DNA of 64,000 bases from Marthasterias glacialis (GCA_911728455.2 OU452225.1:12932731-12996730); one strand, 5' to 3'. Shown: positions 22,691-36,307, numbered from the stretch's first letter. A program made the numbers and translations. Notes: generated from the sequence alone by a model not told the origin.

Positions 22691-25600
22691 GTCCTTACCG
22701 CTCCGAGGGGCTCTTACAGCATCTTGAATCATTTCAGACAGAAGTTTCTGTTCAGATGTGAACACACAGGAGGAAGAAACTGAAAGACTAAGTTACTAAG
22801 TAAAGGAAGAGAGTGTGCTTAGATGGAAGAGTGAGCAGTGATCGGAAGTATGTAATAATAAGCGTCATTTAGCGTCAGGGTCCCTTATATTCTACTTTGA
22901 TCGGGTCATTCTCATGCTCTATTCACCATGGCACTTTAGATTTCTTGAACGTTGTTCAGCCCTGTACCTTGCCCAATCAGATCTTTCTCTGTTTCCATGT
23001 GTTGTTCTCCAGAACAGTGGCTGTGATACTACCCCCATCCTTGCACCGGTAGCAATGCCCAGATAGTTTCATTCTCCACCTCATGAGATCCATAAGGAAT
23101 GGTAGATCGTCCTCATTCCTCATATTCCTAGTATTCAACCTGCACACCATTATGCAATATCCAGGAGGGTCAGACTGTTTCTTTCCAACCAAGCCGCAGC
23201 CTGAGCACCACTGGATTTGCATCGGAGGAAATAGGAAGATGGCTTTGTCCGCCATCTTGGATAATCTCACTCGTCGCGCACATTTTAAGGCGGGTCCGGA
23301 AACCCAATAAACACTGTATAACACCCGACCACACGCTCCATCCAATCCCCTGTAAACTCATTGTCGTTAGTCATTGACATCATTTATTAACAACAAATTG
23401 TAATATTATTCCGTAAGACATTTTGGGGAAATATTTCAGGGGATTTTTGTACTTATTTATTTTTTTTGCTTGAGTCTATATATAATAGCAGACACAACAA
23501 GGCATGCTGGAATTCCAGTTACAGACTAGCGATCTTTCCACTTTAATAGACTTACAGTCCGCTGCTTCATTGATTTAAATCAACTGTTTTATTAACCCAA
23601 TTCAGAACCTTAAAGGGGCACTATGTATACCACCGGGAGTAAAATTGTTATCAATTGGTCATTTTGAATGCTCATTTAATGTAAATGTAGTGCAAGTACC
23701 AATCATGCCAAGAAATATTTATTCTCTCGCCAGAGAAGATGATGACCCAAAATTAAAAAGGGATGCCTCCGGGCAGTTGTTGGTATCCAGCCTTAATCTT
23801 CATCAAAGCATAATAAATAGTGGAAGCGAGTGCCGTGATAAATAAAATTGAATGGACGAACAAAGTACTGAGATTAATTATGGAAATATAAAACATATAC
23901 ATGTTAGAAGCAGTGCTTTTGAAGGCAATATATTTATGTGGGATTGGGGGGGCGTACAGACTATTTTGATGATTTGGTTCAAGTGTGGCTTGCCGCCCAT
24001 TCAAAACAATTTATTTTTCATTATTTCCTACCCTATAAATGTATGTATTTATTTAGTTATTTCATATGTAACCTGGGGAAATCTTACAGTAACACACAGT
24101 TTGCCAAAGGTGCCCTGCAAAAACATGTAATTCATTAATATAAAAACAGAAATATATTACAATAAATGTCACATTGTCACATTTTAATTGCAGGTGATTT
24201 CTAGGCAGGGACAACTCCATTTTTGACAACACTGCATTTGTTGTTTTGTTTGATTTGAATAAGCAAACGTTTATTGAATTTATTTGCAATGATTTTAGAT
24301 TCTCTAACGTCTCGAACTTCATCCCAATTTGCTTCATAATATGTGTCTATTATTACTATTGTTATAAGTATTATCTTAGCATTTGAGATTTGTTATCATT
24401 TGTTTCTTTTAATTCCTTGATTTGACTTACCCAGCCAAATATTATTTTAAAGGCTCAGCAGGGAAAATCACGATAATTGCTAGTGAGTGCCGGAAAAATG
24501 TTTTGTTTGTAATCTGAACGATTTTAAAATGTGTAATCTAAAAATTAGTTCATACAAATAATTCTATCTGAATTACTGCCGTGTGAGATCAAACGTTATA
24601 GGCCCAGAAAATTTACTTCCAGCCCGTTGAAACAAGCGCGTTATGATTGTGTTTTAAAAAAAGAAGAAGCAAAAACAATAACAAGAGCAACAAAAACAAA
24701 ACAATTAGAATAAATATGTTTACTTCTATTGCGAATATTTTTAGATTTTGAATGAATGCACTTTCCCGTTACCAATATTCATCATAATCATTTAAACCAC
24801 CCTTAACATTAGACACAATTTTATCAATCCCACGCTCGCAAAAGAATGTTTTATTGTGCCCCTGATATTTAAAGCAAAACAATGTAAAAAGGAATTATAC
24901 GTTGACTCTCCAGGAACAATACGAAAATGAGAGCGCCAATTGTCAAAACTGTATCCTGGATGAAAAACCCTTCTAAACCTATCTAATCACGCATAATACC
25001 ATGGTTGACAAAAAAAACCTCCAATTTGTGTTCACTCCACTGCCACCCTATTCACAGCGTGGAACGGCTTACTGTGTAGTGCGCATAGGCCATTTTGTAA
25101 TATTGAATTATCAGGTAAAATAAACGCTATGTAGATTGAACATCCCTGGCTGAACCGGCACACGTAAACATACATATGCAATGAAAAGATATATTTAAGT
25201 GCTATTTGGCAGCACCGGGGAAAAAACTGAGAGAAACCCTCTCCCGCCCAAGGGGGCTGAGAACACTGTACATGACCCCGGAGAAAATATCACGTTTGAC
25301 CGTCTGCGTTAATGACATGTAACTCGGACGAACTCAGCTCAATCTTAGCCTTACCATCCCCTACGTTTGTACATTATAAACCCCAATACTATGGTCAGCT
25401 GCCGTATATAGCTCCGTGGCGCACGAACACGTACCACACGTATAAGATGTAGTCTGGGGCGACTCGCGAAAATAGAACACACACGTAATAACTAGGCCAA
25501 CGTATAGTGCATGTGCGCGCATGCATACAGACTGAATGTGAGCGCGCTCTGCGACAGGTCACCATATATAAACCATATAAATAATATAAAATGCGCGCAG

Positions 25601-28412
25601 TGTACCGTGAAACATCGAATATATAGATATCATAACAGCTTTACGATTTCTCACAGCTATTGTCTCCATCTCTAAGCATAATTCTTTTACTCTCACATTG
25701 GTTTGTGCCGTCAACCCGTACCGCACAACATGTAAGAACCAAAAGAATAATTCGCTCAGGTGGTTTTTGGCTTCACTGTGTTTGACTGAAGCGCAACGGT
25801 TTCGAGCTGTACTGTTAGATGCTGCGTGGTCGTCTACACATGTAGGCACCAACGGGGGGGAGGTAGTTGTAAAGCCGTGCTTATACCAGCCCGCCGGCAG
25901 CCCGTCATGGGGACACACTGCATGCCTCAACGCCCCGGCCGCATAGGAACACGGTCTTACAAGTAACCGATTTGCAAGTGAACACCGGTAGCAACAGCAA
26001 GCCAAAACCGGCTTGCCCTACTTTTCCATTTTTCCCGCCTCGACCTTAATAATATGTTTCTGTTGTGTTTTTATGACACATGAACTTGTACTATATAGCC
26101 CATTATGGTCCCAGCCGCAGAGCGGTGTTCGAGTGTCGCGTGCACCATGGTGCTACTCAAGCGTATAAGTGCAAAGATATAACTCGTAGAGTCAGCGAGT
26201 GCTATGTGTACACTACCCATAATTACGAGTGACAGACGTTTGTATTAGTAGGGGGAAATTCCAACTTGATGTTTTTTTTAAAGGTGTTTATTTTATAGAG
26301 GTTTTTGTTTAAGGACAGGTGGTCTGAAATCATGCTGGTCACCTGCCATCGCGGTGAAATCGCGAGAAGGGAATTTAGGTCCCTATTGCGTTCATACGCT
26401 CGAGTTGTATCATATATGCGTTAACAGAGTGGAATTTGCTCGGAGGTATGGCAACTTGGTCATTGATGCACTTTTTTGAGGGACACGTTTTTTTGTGCAA
26501 TTGTCATTGATACATGTTCACAATGCGTGTTGAAATAACATTACTGCAAGCCACAAGACTGTCTCGTTTGATATCCAGAAGCAGACGAAGAAGAAAAAGA
26601 AACAAAAAGGGATATAAATTCACAAACTAGGTTTTTTATGTTTTTTTTTGTTTTTTTTTTATAATTTGTGGGGTTTTCTTCCTGAAAATGTTAACACATT
26701 TTTGGATGAACTTTACTGTACGGGATGGCTTTACTGTTATACAAAAAGCCATAGAGGGTTTGCATGAAACCTTTTGAGTGAAACTGTTAGTGAAATCGAT
26801 GTGTCCATTATCTTTAAAACTTAGATTAAATTTAGATATTCTTTTGAAAGTTACTTTTACCGGTTCGAGCTGAGAGAGGGTAGTAATTGGTTCATAGTTA
26901 GGCCTTTCTGAGTTGAATCTTGTGATATAAGTATTTGCATTAAGATTTAAAAATGTATTTGTATGAAGATTAAACATCATATTCCCCTCCCCGATTATTA
27001 CGTTACAGAACTTTTGATATCCCACACAGTGCCCCCAACTTTATATGAAAAACAAATATGATAATTAAAACGTTTACATTGTTTAAGGTAAAAGATAGGA
27101 TTGGTTAAGCTGACAGTGCAGTGGTCTTACTTTGAATGATTCAATATATACATGAAAAAAAAATAATAAACCTGTGAAAATTTGGGCTCGATCCGTCGTC
27201 TGAGTCAGGAGAAATAGTGAAAAACCGTGCTCACTTTTCAGCTTAATTCACACATTGTCCTTAATTTCGTCCTTAATTTCGATTGTTACAACCGAAATTA
27301 AAATGGGGGTCTTCAAATTCTATCCGCGCAACATTGACATCAGTATTTCAGAGAGAAATATCTCTATGGCAGATGGGTACTGGTATGAACACCATATCAG
27401 TACGGTAACCTTTCAGACTGATACAAATTTAAAAAAAAACATAAGGTGTATACCAATCCTGTATTATACCTTTAACTCTAGACCGTACCTGTTAAAATAT
27501 CAGCTCATTTTTATGATATCGTTCCCACTTGAAAAGTACGATCGGTCTTAAGGTATTAAATACTAATGAGGAGATCGATCCCTTTTCACGATTGTCAATC
27601 CCGTTGTATCCTGTATGTATCAAAAGAAGGAAAAACAAGTAGGCCTGTGTTACACACTCATCACACAACGGCCTATAACAACCACAAATTAAATGTAGAC
27701 GGTTTAAAAAAATGCACAATAGTAAGACTTGACAATACATGGTAAAACTTAACTTGGAATTAATACTGAATAAATGTGATCAGAAGTTAGAACAAAGAAA
27801 AAATCATAAAAATGGCAGTGAAGCTACGAATACGTGTCCTTTTCGTTTGTCTGTCAGGATATTAATACGAACGTGAATTTAAATTGATTTTTGTTTTATC
27901 GCAATTTGTTTCTGTCTGAAACGCAAATCCACCACTGATGGGGAATCTATCCGCCATTGAACCTGCTGGTATAGTCTACCTGTACTGAGCTATACGTGTT
28001 GCTCAGTACAAAACCCGGCCAAGTGTATAAGCAAGGTTTTCATTGGCCATAAACCACATTAGTCTGTTAACGGGAACGCACTGTCTAGTCACACAACCGT
28101 CACGATCTGAGCCCAGTTTTCACGGCCGTGCTTACTGCAGAATTCTGTGCTTCTGGCCCAAATAATTGTTCTCTTCACGGCCTGCCAATTTGTCACAGAT
28201 GTGCGCATTGTAGACAACTGCACATTTTAGCATTCCAGTAAGCCTCCTTTACCTTTTTATGAACTAAGAAGTCTGTGCTTGATAGAGATAGTGATTGTAT
28301 GTTCACAGCCCTCGGCCAAACACAAACTATTCCATAACAAGTTTTCATCCTACAACTCACAAGTTGACCTGGAAAAGGTCATAATTGTTTGCTGGTTACG
28401 GTGCCCCATAAA
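22691..28412. other. Gene desert, nothing firmly coding
   Basis: The longest frames (122 codons at 22977-23345 minus, 148 codons at 25559-26005 minus, 129 codons at 26636-27025 minus) match nothing I recognise. The 25380-26000 stretch is comparatively GC- and CpG-rich. The rest is AT-rich with A/T runs. Confidence 0.5.
28405..28412. repeat. Left target-site duplication of hAT-like MITE
   Basis: CCCATAAA immediately precedes the element and is repeated exactly at 28760-28767 immediately after it. Confidence 0.85.
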
Positions 28413-28759
28413 CAGCGCCGTGACTGGGGTAAAAATGTGGGGGGGGGGGGCACAAGGGGAGGGGCACCATTTTTCCTAGGGGGCACTTTTGGCAAATTAA
28501 AAGTGTAGTTTCCGTTAGTATTTTGCCTAGACAAGCCCCTTTTCAGCGCTCTTCTGACGTGTTGAGGTAAAACAAATGCATTCTGCATGTAAACTAAAAA
28601 AAATAGTTTTAAAAACATTGAAATTACTATACTAGATAAAAGCTCAAAAAATGTTATTCTGGTAATTTTTATTCTTAAAAGTCCAGATTTCAAATAGGGG
28701 TGACACACGGGGGGGGGGGGGGGGGGGCACGTGCCCCCTCCTCCTAAGTTACGCTACTG
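28413..28759. mobile_element. hAT-like non-autonomous element (MITE), copy 1
   Basis: The element has imperfect terminal inverted repeats: left CAGCGCCGTGACTGGGG, and right CAGTAGCGTAACTTAGG as read on the minus strand. A perfect 8-bp duplication, CCCATAAA, flanks it. CAGNGGCGTAAC-type ends and 8-bp target duplications are characteristic of hAT-superfamily MITEs. The 347-bp interior has long poly(G) tracts near both ends (about 28439 and 28710) and no coding capacity. Internal segments match the copy at 40364-40614 in opposite orientation, for example TCTGGACTTTT on its minus strand. An autonomous partner must be elsewhere. Confidence 0.85.
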
Positions 28760-28767
28760 CCCATAAA

Positions 28768-30898
28768 GCCCAAACTGTTCATGGCCGATGAATGCTCAAT
28801 TCCACGGTTAGCAGCGCCATGGAAGTAGATCCAGGTCTGTCGTCCTCGTTATTATTTGTTTTCCCCCACTTCTAAATCATCAATAGAATGGTCACTAATT
28901 AGCCTGTTTTTCGTGCCGAGAGGGGGCGTTTTCCTTTTAGTTTTTTCCCCCTCCACATTCCGTGTAACGCGCGTACGTGCATTATTACTGAAAACTCGCG
29001 GTTTGTGGATGGTTGTAACAATCGGGTGTTATTTTCCCCTCCCAGTGAAATGCTGGTAGCTTTGTGTAGTTATGGCTTTATTACTGAAACGGAAATACGG
29101 TCGGGAACCTTTTGATGTTTGCGAATTGAGAGAGGAAAAAAATAGGTTTGTAGTTTTAAAGAGTCGCACGTGTGCACGTCTATCCATTTCATGCTTGGGT
29201 AAACCTATTACTGAGGTATAATAAAATGGTTTTGTTTTCAAATTAGTTTTAAATTTGTTGTTGTTTTTGTTAGTATTTTTTTAATAGACGGAGTACCTTT
29301 GTGGTACACGCATTCATTATCATTGTTTTCATAAACTGAAAGAAAAAAAAATGAAATAGAAAATACATAAAATAGTACCATTGGTAATTCAAGGTAAACG
29401 ATACACAGGCATATACATAAATATATAAATATAAATGTTGTTTTTTTTTAAATACATTTTATTTCGACCAAGACTGTTCTCAAACTGCTTCCATCTTTGC
29501 ACGTTACACATAAAGTCTTCTCGTGTTAGCTTTGTTTACTCTGATTAAAAAGATTCTCACCTTTTTGTGATACGACAGGAAGCTTTTTGGTGGTAGGAAA
29601 TTGAAGTCGTCATGTGGTATCATCAACAGCTATTATAACCAAAAGTAACCAATTCTATCCATTCGGCTTATTTTCTCCGCCCCTCCCCCCTCCCCACCGT
29701 CTCTCTCTCTCTCTCTCTCTTTTATAAATATACACACAAAATCACTGTAGTGTTTACCAGGAGCGCACAATACCTGTTTTTCATGGTCCTTGATTTCCAA
29801 CCAGAAAAATACAATGTTGTAATTTGAAAAAGCTTTCTAAAGAACCCGACTGTTTTTTTTCTACACCTCTCTGGCCCTCTTCCGTGTGTTTTGCGGATGG
29901 CTTAGTTCAACCACAAGAAAACTGATATACAAGTCGGGCCCCCGACATAAACCGGGGCCCGGGTTTTCTTTTCTATTTTCACGCTGTATGCACGTTGTGT
30001 GACACCGGGCGCTCACAAGCGCAACCGCGGTTGAAAATTACACGACAACAGAGGCAAGACGGATAAAATTAAATGGGGGACAAACGAGAGCTTAGCGCAT
30101 CGTTAGAGAAGAAAAACTCCCTCCCCGGGGGTGTTTACTTTATCATTTTGGTCGTCAAAAGGCTTCATACTGGTGGCCTAGTATTGGGTATATGGACTTA
30201 ATCCATACGGGAGTGCAAATAGTGTGTATCAGTTTTTTTTTCGGCGCGAAACGGGGGTTGAAGGGGGGAAAAAGAAAAAAAGAAAGAAAGAAGGAAAAAA
30301 AGCCAAATGGCACGTTGGCGTATTCACACTCCTTGCTGAATGGTAACCACGGACTTTGAAGACTCAATTCAAACATAATGTTCGTAAGAATCGGAAAAAA
30401 GGTATAATGAGATGCCAATATTATTGTGTTTATTATTTATTTTAAACCGCGAGGGAGGACTGACAATATACACTGAAGAGGCATTTTCTTTTTCATCGCA
30501 CTGTATCGTGACCAGCGGGTCAAAGTTCAAGGTCATTGCAGTTAATTTCTGCCTTGTGAGGCAGAAATGAGAATAGTCTATTAAAAACAACATAAATAAA
30601 TACACACGGGGGAAACAAGTGTACTGTTTAAATACCCAAATATATGCTTCAAAACGCACGTGAGAAAGAGTTATTCAAAAAATTAACGGGAAAAAAGTAC
30701 AACAAATATACAATTTCAACAAAAACCACTCGCCTTTGTACAATACAGTGAAACAGTTTGATGGGTGGGTAACTTAATGAAGAAGAAATCAGGCACAGAG
30801 CCAAACGTCGAGAAGACCAATCCATTGGCTGAAGATAAAAACGTACCCACAAATTCAACCATTTTTTACTTCAATGGAAATTTGTGGCTACATTCTCG
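28768..30898. other. Non-coding
   Basis: No gene recognised. (CT)n lies at about 29700-29721. A GC-rich hairpin CGGGCCCC/GGGGCCCG lies near 29936-29962. A/G-rich runs occur near 30270-30300. Confidence 0.55.
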
Positions 30899-31103
30899 GC
30901 GCAATTTCCTGAAGCTGTTCATTTATTAAGCACAACAAATTGCTTACAGCGTAGAAAAAAGGTTGGTTTATAGCCGAAGTAGGTGACCAGCTAAAACAAC
31001 ATTTAATGTATATTGCTTGTGACTGGTTCCCGGCTAGTTTCTGCTTAGAAGAAAAACACTTGCTAAGCACCATTTTCGGCTTAACAGCTTAATGAAACTA
31101 TGC
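30899..31103. mobile_element. Small TIR element, 'AAGCTGTT' family, copy 1
   Basis: The left end reads gcgcaatttcctgaagctgt. The right end, read on the minus strand, is gcatagtttcattaagctgt. These are clearly related terminal inverted repeats of about 20 bp. Interior motifs TTAAGCACA, ATTGCTTA, CCAGCTAAAA and TTGCTAAGCACC recur in the copies at 36308-36470 and 49589-49740. No coding capacity. No clean target duplication, so the superfamily is unassigned. Confidence 0.6.
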
Positions 31104-32194
31104 ACTCGTCAACATATTTTTCAAAAATTTACTAGAGTGGTGTTAAGAATCACAAGTCTAAAATATACTGAACAACCTTAGTTAATTTTATACAAAAGCC
31201 CTAAGTGTTATTCGATACCTTTCCTTTGTCATTTTTTTGTGGGGGTCGGGTGGTGCAAAACAGAAAAGAAACAAACATGGCGGAGGAACATTTTTTTGCA
31301 TTCGATTTTGGACAATTATTATTAAACGAATCAACATTGTTGTTGTAAAGCCAACTATACTACTTGGTGCATTTTGGACCCTTGCCAGTAGTGTACAAAA
31401 ATATACATTTCCGATTTGTCCATAGGCCATTTTCCACATCCCACATTCTACAAGTGGTCTTGGTGCAGTTGGATCAATAGCAGTTTGCCCTTTCCAACAA
31501 GTTAAGGCTTCTCAATTTAGGCAGGCCTTTATGACACTGTCTCCTGCACACAACATCAGGGGAGCCTGAGATATAGAGGTAGGGAGATGGAGCTCTCAGA
31601 CGATATAATGAAAGTGCACGGTCTAAATCTGTCCGTATTCCAGCGTCGAGTTTCCCGCCAAAGACCGCTCGGCGAGGATCCCATATCGAGAAATCTATCC
31701 CGTTGCAAGACCAGGTGCGATGGCCTGTCGTCCGTGAAACAGAATACGAAGAACTGATTGGTGGACATGACAAAAACAGGTTGGCGCTGAAGAGCTTTTA
31801 ATAACAGGGAGCAGGCGCCATCTTGGATTCGGAGCAGGGCTTTGTGGTGTTCTCATGATAGCCTCCATCCAAGCAGCGAGACCGAACGTTGATTATGTCA
31901 AAGTCATAGTTTGTGAATGTTCCGTGTGATTATGTAAATGTTGAGATTTGGTCTGGGTCTTCTCGTTTCGTGTAACTCAACAAGAAAACCAGAGGAACAA
32001 TCAGCCCATGTAAATGAATGCAACGAACCATGTCGGCTGGAAAACGGGAAAGCAAAAAAAGCAAACAAAGCAAACAAACCAAACATGTATGACTTTATTT
32101 TTGATTATTATTGTTCGTCTTTTGGGAAACAGTTTTTCGTAAAAAGACAGGACCGATTTTGATACCATGTGTTACTAGAATGATCCATGGTCGG
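31104..32194. other. Non-coding
   Basis: No recognisable gene. A short GC-richer patch occurs at 31600-31780. The motif gccatcttgga occurs near 31819. Confidence 0.55.
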
Positions 32195-32440
32195 CCCGTA
32201 ATGCCATAATTGACCAATCGCTGTTGTTTTCTTACATCACATGCTTCAGAACCGATGCTTCACTGACCAATCCAATCATGTGAGGTAATGATTGTCCAAA
32301 CTAATTGACCAATCGCGACTGCCCACCGACACCACGTGCCTTCGGGTTAAAAAAAATGACCGACCTTTAATTCATAACTGACCAACTGCGTCTGCCTAAA
32401 GGTACCACGTGACTTCAGGTAACGAATAGCCGGACGTTAT
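32195..32440. repeat. Degenerate tandem repeat with CCAAT and CACGTG cores
   Basis: Four diverged units of about 45-75 bp. Each begins near aa(t/c)tgaccaatcg (about 32208, 32263, 32311, 32378). In the last two a CCACGTG(C/A)CTTC(G/A)GGT segment follows. The CCAAT and E-box cores are the best conserved parts. This could be a decayed minisatellite or a clustered binding-site element. Confidence 0.5.
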
Positions 32441-34384
32441 TCCACATCATACTCAAGGGGGTTAGAGCGTATTGTTGTTGAGATACTCATCACGACATTG
32501 GCATTTCTTAACCTACTTTTCGGGCCGAGATAACCTCATTCGTTTAGCTTCAGGGGAGAGTTTATTTCTCTTCTCCCGAACCCAGCCCCTTTCTCGTCTA
32601 GCACCCTCCCGCTCTTCGCTGTCTGCCAACAGAGTGACGGATGGCTCTGCACTATTTACAGCGTAACTCACGCAGAAATGCAATCTAGAGCCCATCTTGG
32701 GTTTTTATTTTAATTATTGTGGGGGTAGTCCTCTCTTAAAGATAATGGTAGCATCATCAGCATTAAAAAGTGCGATAAGGGTACAGGTCTGCCTCAAAAG
32801 CAAAGGGTAGCTCTTCCTCCCATGCAAAGATACTGGGGTATCTGTACAGCACAGTCTTTGAGAGAGTCCGGATTGCAATGGAGACGTTTGGCATCCAGAC
32901 TTTTTTACTCTCCCTTATTTAGTTTCATGTTGTATTTAAGTCTGACTACGGTCTGTAGTCCAACCTGCAGTTTGTTTTTCCAGAACGTATCGGTGGCGCA
33001 GTGTTAACTTTAGAGTTCCCATGCTTTTCTTCTGGCGCACATCTGGAATCACTGAGAAGTTACATCCGCGGGCTGAACAACCTCAAATGAATGCCAGAGG
33101 TCCACACCGACATTTCTTCATGTTCTAGGAAATGAATAAGGTGCTACGTAACAGCACCAAAAGGTTATGAAAATATGAACGTCTAAGGCGACGCGTCAGT
33201 TTGCGTGTTCTTCTGGCGGCCTATATACTCCCATCGCAGGAGTCAAAAACGTCGGGAAAGAAAAAGTTGATTAGGAGACAGTTTTGGCTCTGCGATGTCA
33301 AAGCTTGATACACAATGAACATTATTATTGATAGGACCTTTCTTAAGATTCAACGAGTCTAAATTCTACTCGTAATAAACCCCGTGTGTTGGATAAATTT
33401 GAAGACTTTTTTCCTAATTTAGAAATGCTAATCTTGATTGGGAGGAGCCCAAATGTTTTCTGTTAATTTTAAAATTACTATTACCGTTATTATTTATATT
33501 TTTAAAGGGGGGGGGGGTTAGGATATAAGATATACAATGTGGGTTGGTTGTTTAAGTTAGAGATACATTCTAGATGTGTTAATTAAAGTTTATTTAACCT
33601 TTGATTGAATCACTCAACCAATTTACAAAATGTTTTTCATTTTCACTCACCTAAGTGAATATCATAAATTGGGGGTAATTTTATAGGGGAGTGGCTAATG
33701 ATTCACAAGTTGGTGGGGGGTTGGTGGACGTTATTCACAATTGAAGCAATCGTTTTACAATTCATCAATCAACGCCAAGACTGGTGTGTTGCTGGATGTT
33801 CGACTGTTGGAGATGGATGGTGAGTGAGTGACGATGAAGTGTCCTATTTCAGTAGTAATCCATCATATCATATCTTGCCAGAGAAAAAAAAAACAGGAGC
33901 GAGGAAAAAAAAAGAGGAAAAATAATATTAATATTTCCCGAAGAGCGACATTTCAACACAACGCACTCTGCTCAGCACGGTATACACCGTGGTTGCCCGG
34001 GGGCAGTATGCACGCTTTACTGCCAACACATCGTCTAATTTGCATATCAATAGTCTGCATTTACATATTCATTAGTCATCGTTTTTTTTCCTGGTTCTAT
34101 GCAATCGTAATTGGCCCATTCAAGGGATTTTCTTTAGTTTAATTTAACTTAGTGTCCGGTTTATATTAAATTACGCTCAGTTAGTTTCTGTTTTTCCTCA
34201 ATTGAATTTCAATTAAGCGCTAGTTCCTTATCTTTCCTTTTGGATAATGTCGCGGTCCATTTCATTCCATTTTGATTTGTTTTGATGTCTGTTAGTTTGT
34301 TCAAAAATATATTTTTAAATTGATATTTTGCTTCAATTTTGTAGTGATGTTTGTGTTTGTGTTTGTGAGCATGTGCAGGCATTC
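32441..34384. other. Non-coding
   Basis: No recognisable gene. A poly(G) run lies near 33508. An octamer-like ATTTGCAT lies near 34038. A short run of GTGTTTGT repeats lies near 34350. Confidence 0.55.
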
Positions 34385-34530
34385 AAACCGAGGACTTTAA
34401 TAAAAGGAATCTGGGTGTTCCGACCAAGCGAGGACGTCCTCGCTTGGTTTTCGTGCACAAAACCAATGGGGACGTCGCTAAAAAAAAAGTAAGTCCAAAC
34501 AATGGGAGAACAAAGAGAAGTCCTCAGTTT
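34385..34530. mobile_element. Palindrome-centred TIR element, copy 1
   Basis: The ends are inverted repeats: AAACCGAGGACTT at the left, and AAACTGAGGACTT on the minus strand at the right. A perfect 26-bp palindrome sits at 34423-34448, with core CGAGGACGTCCTCG. Downstream are ATGGGGACGTCGCT and GTCCAAACA(A/G)TGGGAGAAC, both shared with the copy at 39181-39320. It is too short to code. The long compound microsatellite begins right after its right end. Confidence 0.65.
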
Positions 34531-34544
34531 ACACCATACACAAA

Positions 34545-35418
<874 letters not shown>

Positions 35419-35740
35419 ATACCCCTGATACTGACGTCACACGCGGCTACAGTCTGCCCATGGTCTGCCATTTTGTCAGTCAAATGATTGCATGCGTATA
35501 ACCGCGCGCGTCGTCTTCGAAAGTGCGCACTGCATAGTAAAACACGTAGGGAATCTGACACCCATATTGGACGCAACCAGGGGTGCGTTTCCGCGACTGC
35601 AAACCAATAACTGATTCGGTTATTGGCCAGTGGTCAACCAATTGCCAATTCAACCGAAACAGTAATATTGGTTTCGACCTCGAAAACGCACACTAAGATT
35701 TATCACGGTTGATGACGTCAGGTGAATTGGGGTCAATACT
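35419..35740. mobile_element. TIR element family C, copy 1, with nested insert
   Basis: It aligns with 61018-61245 through TGACGTCACACGCGGCTA, then ctgcccatg(g)tctgccat, then gcactgcatagtaaaacacg, then GATGACGTCAGGTGAA(T/C)TGG. The ends form a loose inverted repeat around TGACGTCA (35432-35439 and 35713-35720). Relative to the second copy it carries an extra block (35583-35692), described as a nested element. No coding capacity. Confidence 0.65.
35583..35692. mobile_element. Foldback element nested in family C copy
   Basis: The left end GTGCGTTTCCG and its right counterpart on the minus strand, GTGCGTTTTCGAGG, both lead into CAAACCAATA or GAAACCAATA. The whole 110 bp is therefore a foldback. 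An inner hairpin CCAATAAC/GTTATTGG lies inside. The block is absent from the equivalent place in the copy at 61018-61245. Its arms resemble those of the foldback at 40311-40661. Confidence 0.55.
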
Positions 35741-36307
35741 ATAATTACAATTATACAGCTGGCAGTTTTGACACCATACAGTAAGTTGCAGCACTCCGTG
35801 CATTACATCACAACATTGCAAATTGTAGGCCTACTCATCATCGGCGCCCAGAAAAGGTTGGTGTTCACTTCAGTGCTTCAACACTGGACGATCTATTACC
35901 TGTTCAGAAAAACAAACAAACAAAGAAACAAACAAACAAAGAAACAAACAAACAGACAACCCAACAAACAACCAAACAATCTACCCAAAAACAAACAAAC
36001 TAACAAAAAACATTGGGGTTAGAATTTGCTCATAAAACATCCATTTTTGACATCTTTTCATGAGGACTACGCGGTAGCACTTCCGCAACAGCAATTATGA
36101 AGTGATCGTAACAGTGAAATGCTTTTCTTTGACGCATCAGAAATCCGTAAATGAGCATCGTGAGAAAGTGTTGCAGGATACACGAAGCGCATGCGCCCAA
36201 TTTCACATGGCAAACAGGAGACATCTAACAAATTTCAGCACAGGAAATAATAAGCGGGGAACAGGTACTGTTTTGGCGGGAAACCCTTTTCTGGTAATCG
36301 TTTTGTA
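35741..36307. repeat. Non-coding with (CAAA)n microsatellite
   Basis: A degenerate CAAA/CAAAGAAA repeat spans about 35910-36010. The remainder has no recognisable feature. Confidence 0.7.

Noticed and set aside
22977..23345. 122-codon minus-strand frame containing KMADKAIFLFPP and WCSGCG
   Set aside because: It looks somewhat protein-like with several cysteines, but no known domain, no splice context and no neighbouring coding frame support it.
26636..27025. 129-codon minus-strand frame
   Set aside because: AT-rich, Asn/Thr/Lys/Phe-rich, ends in a poly-Lys artefact of an A/T run, and matches nothing recognisable.
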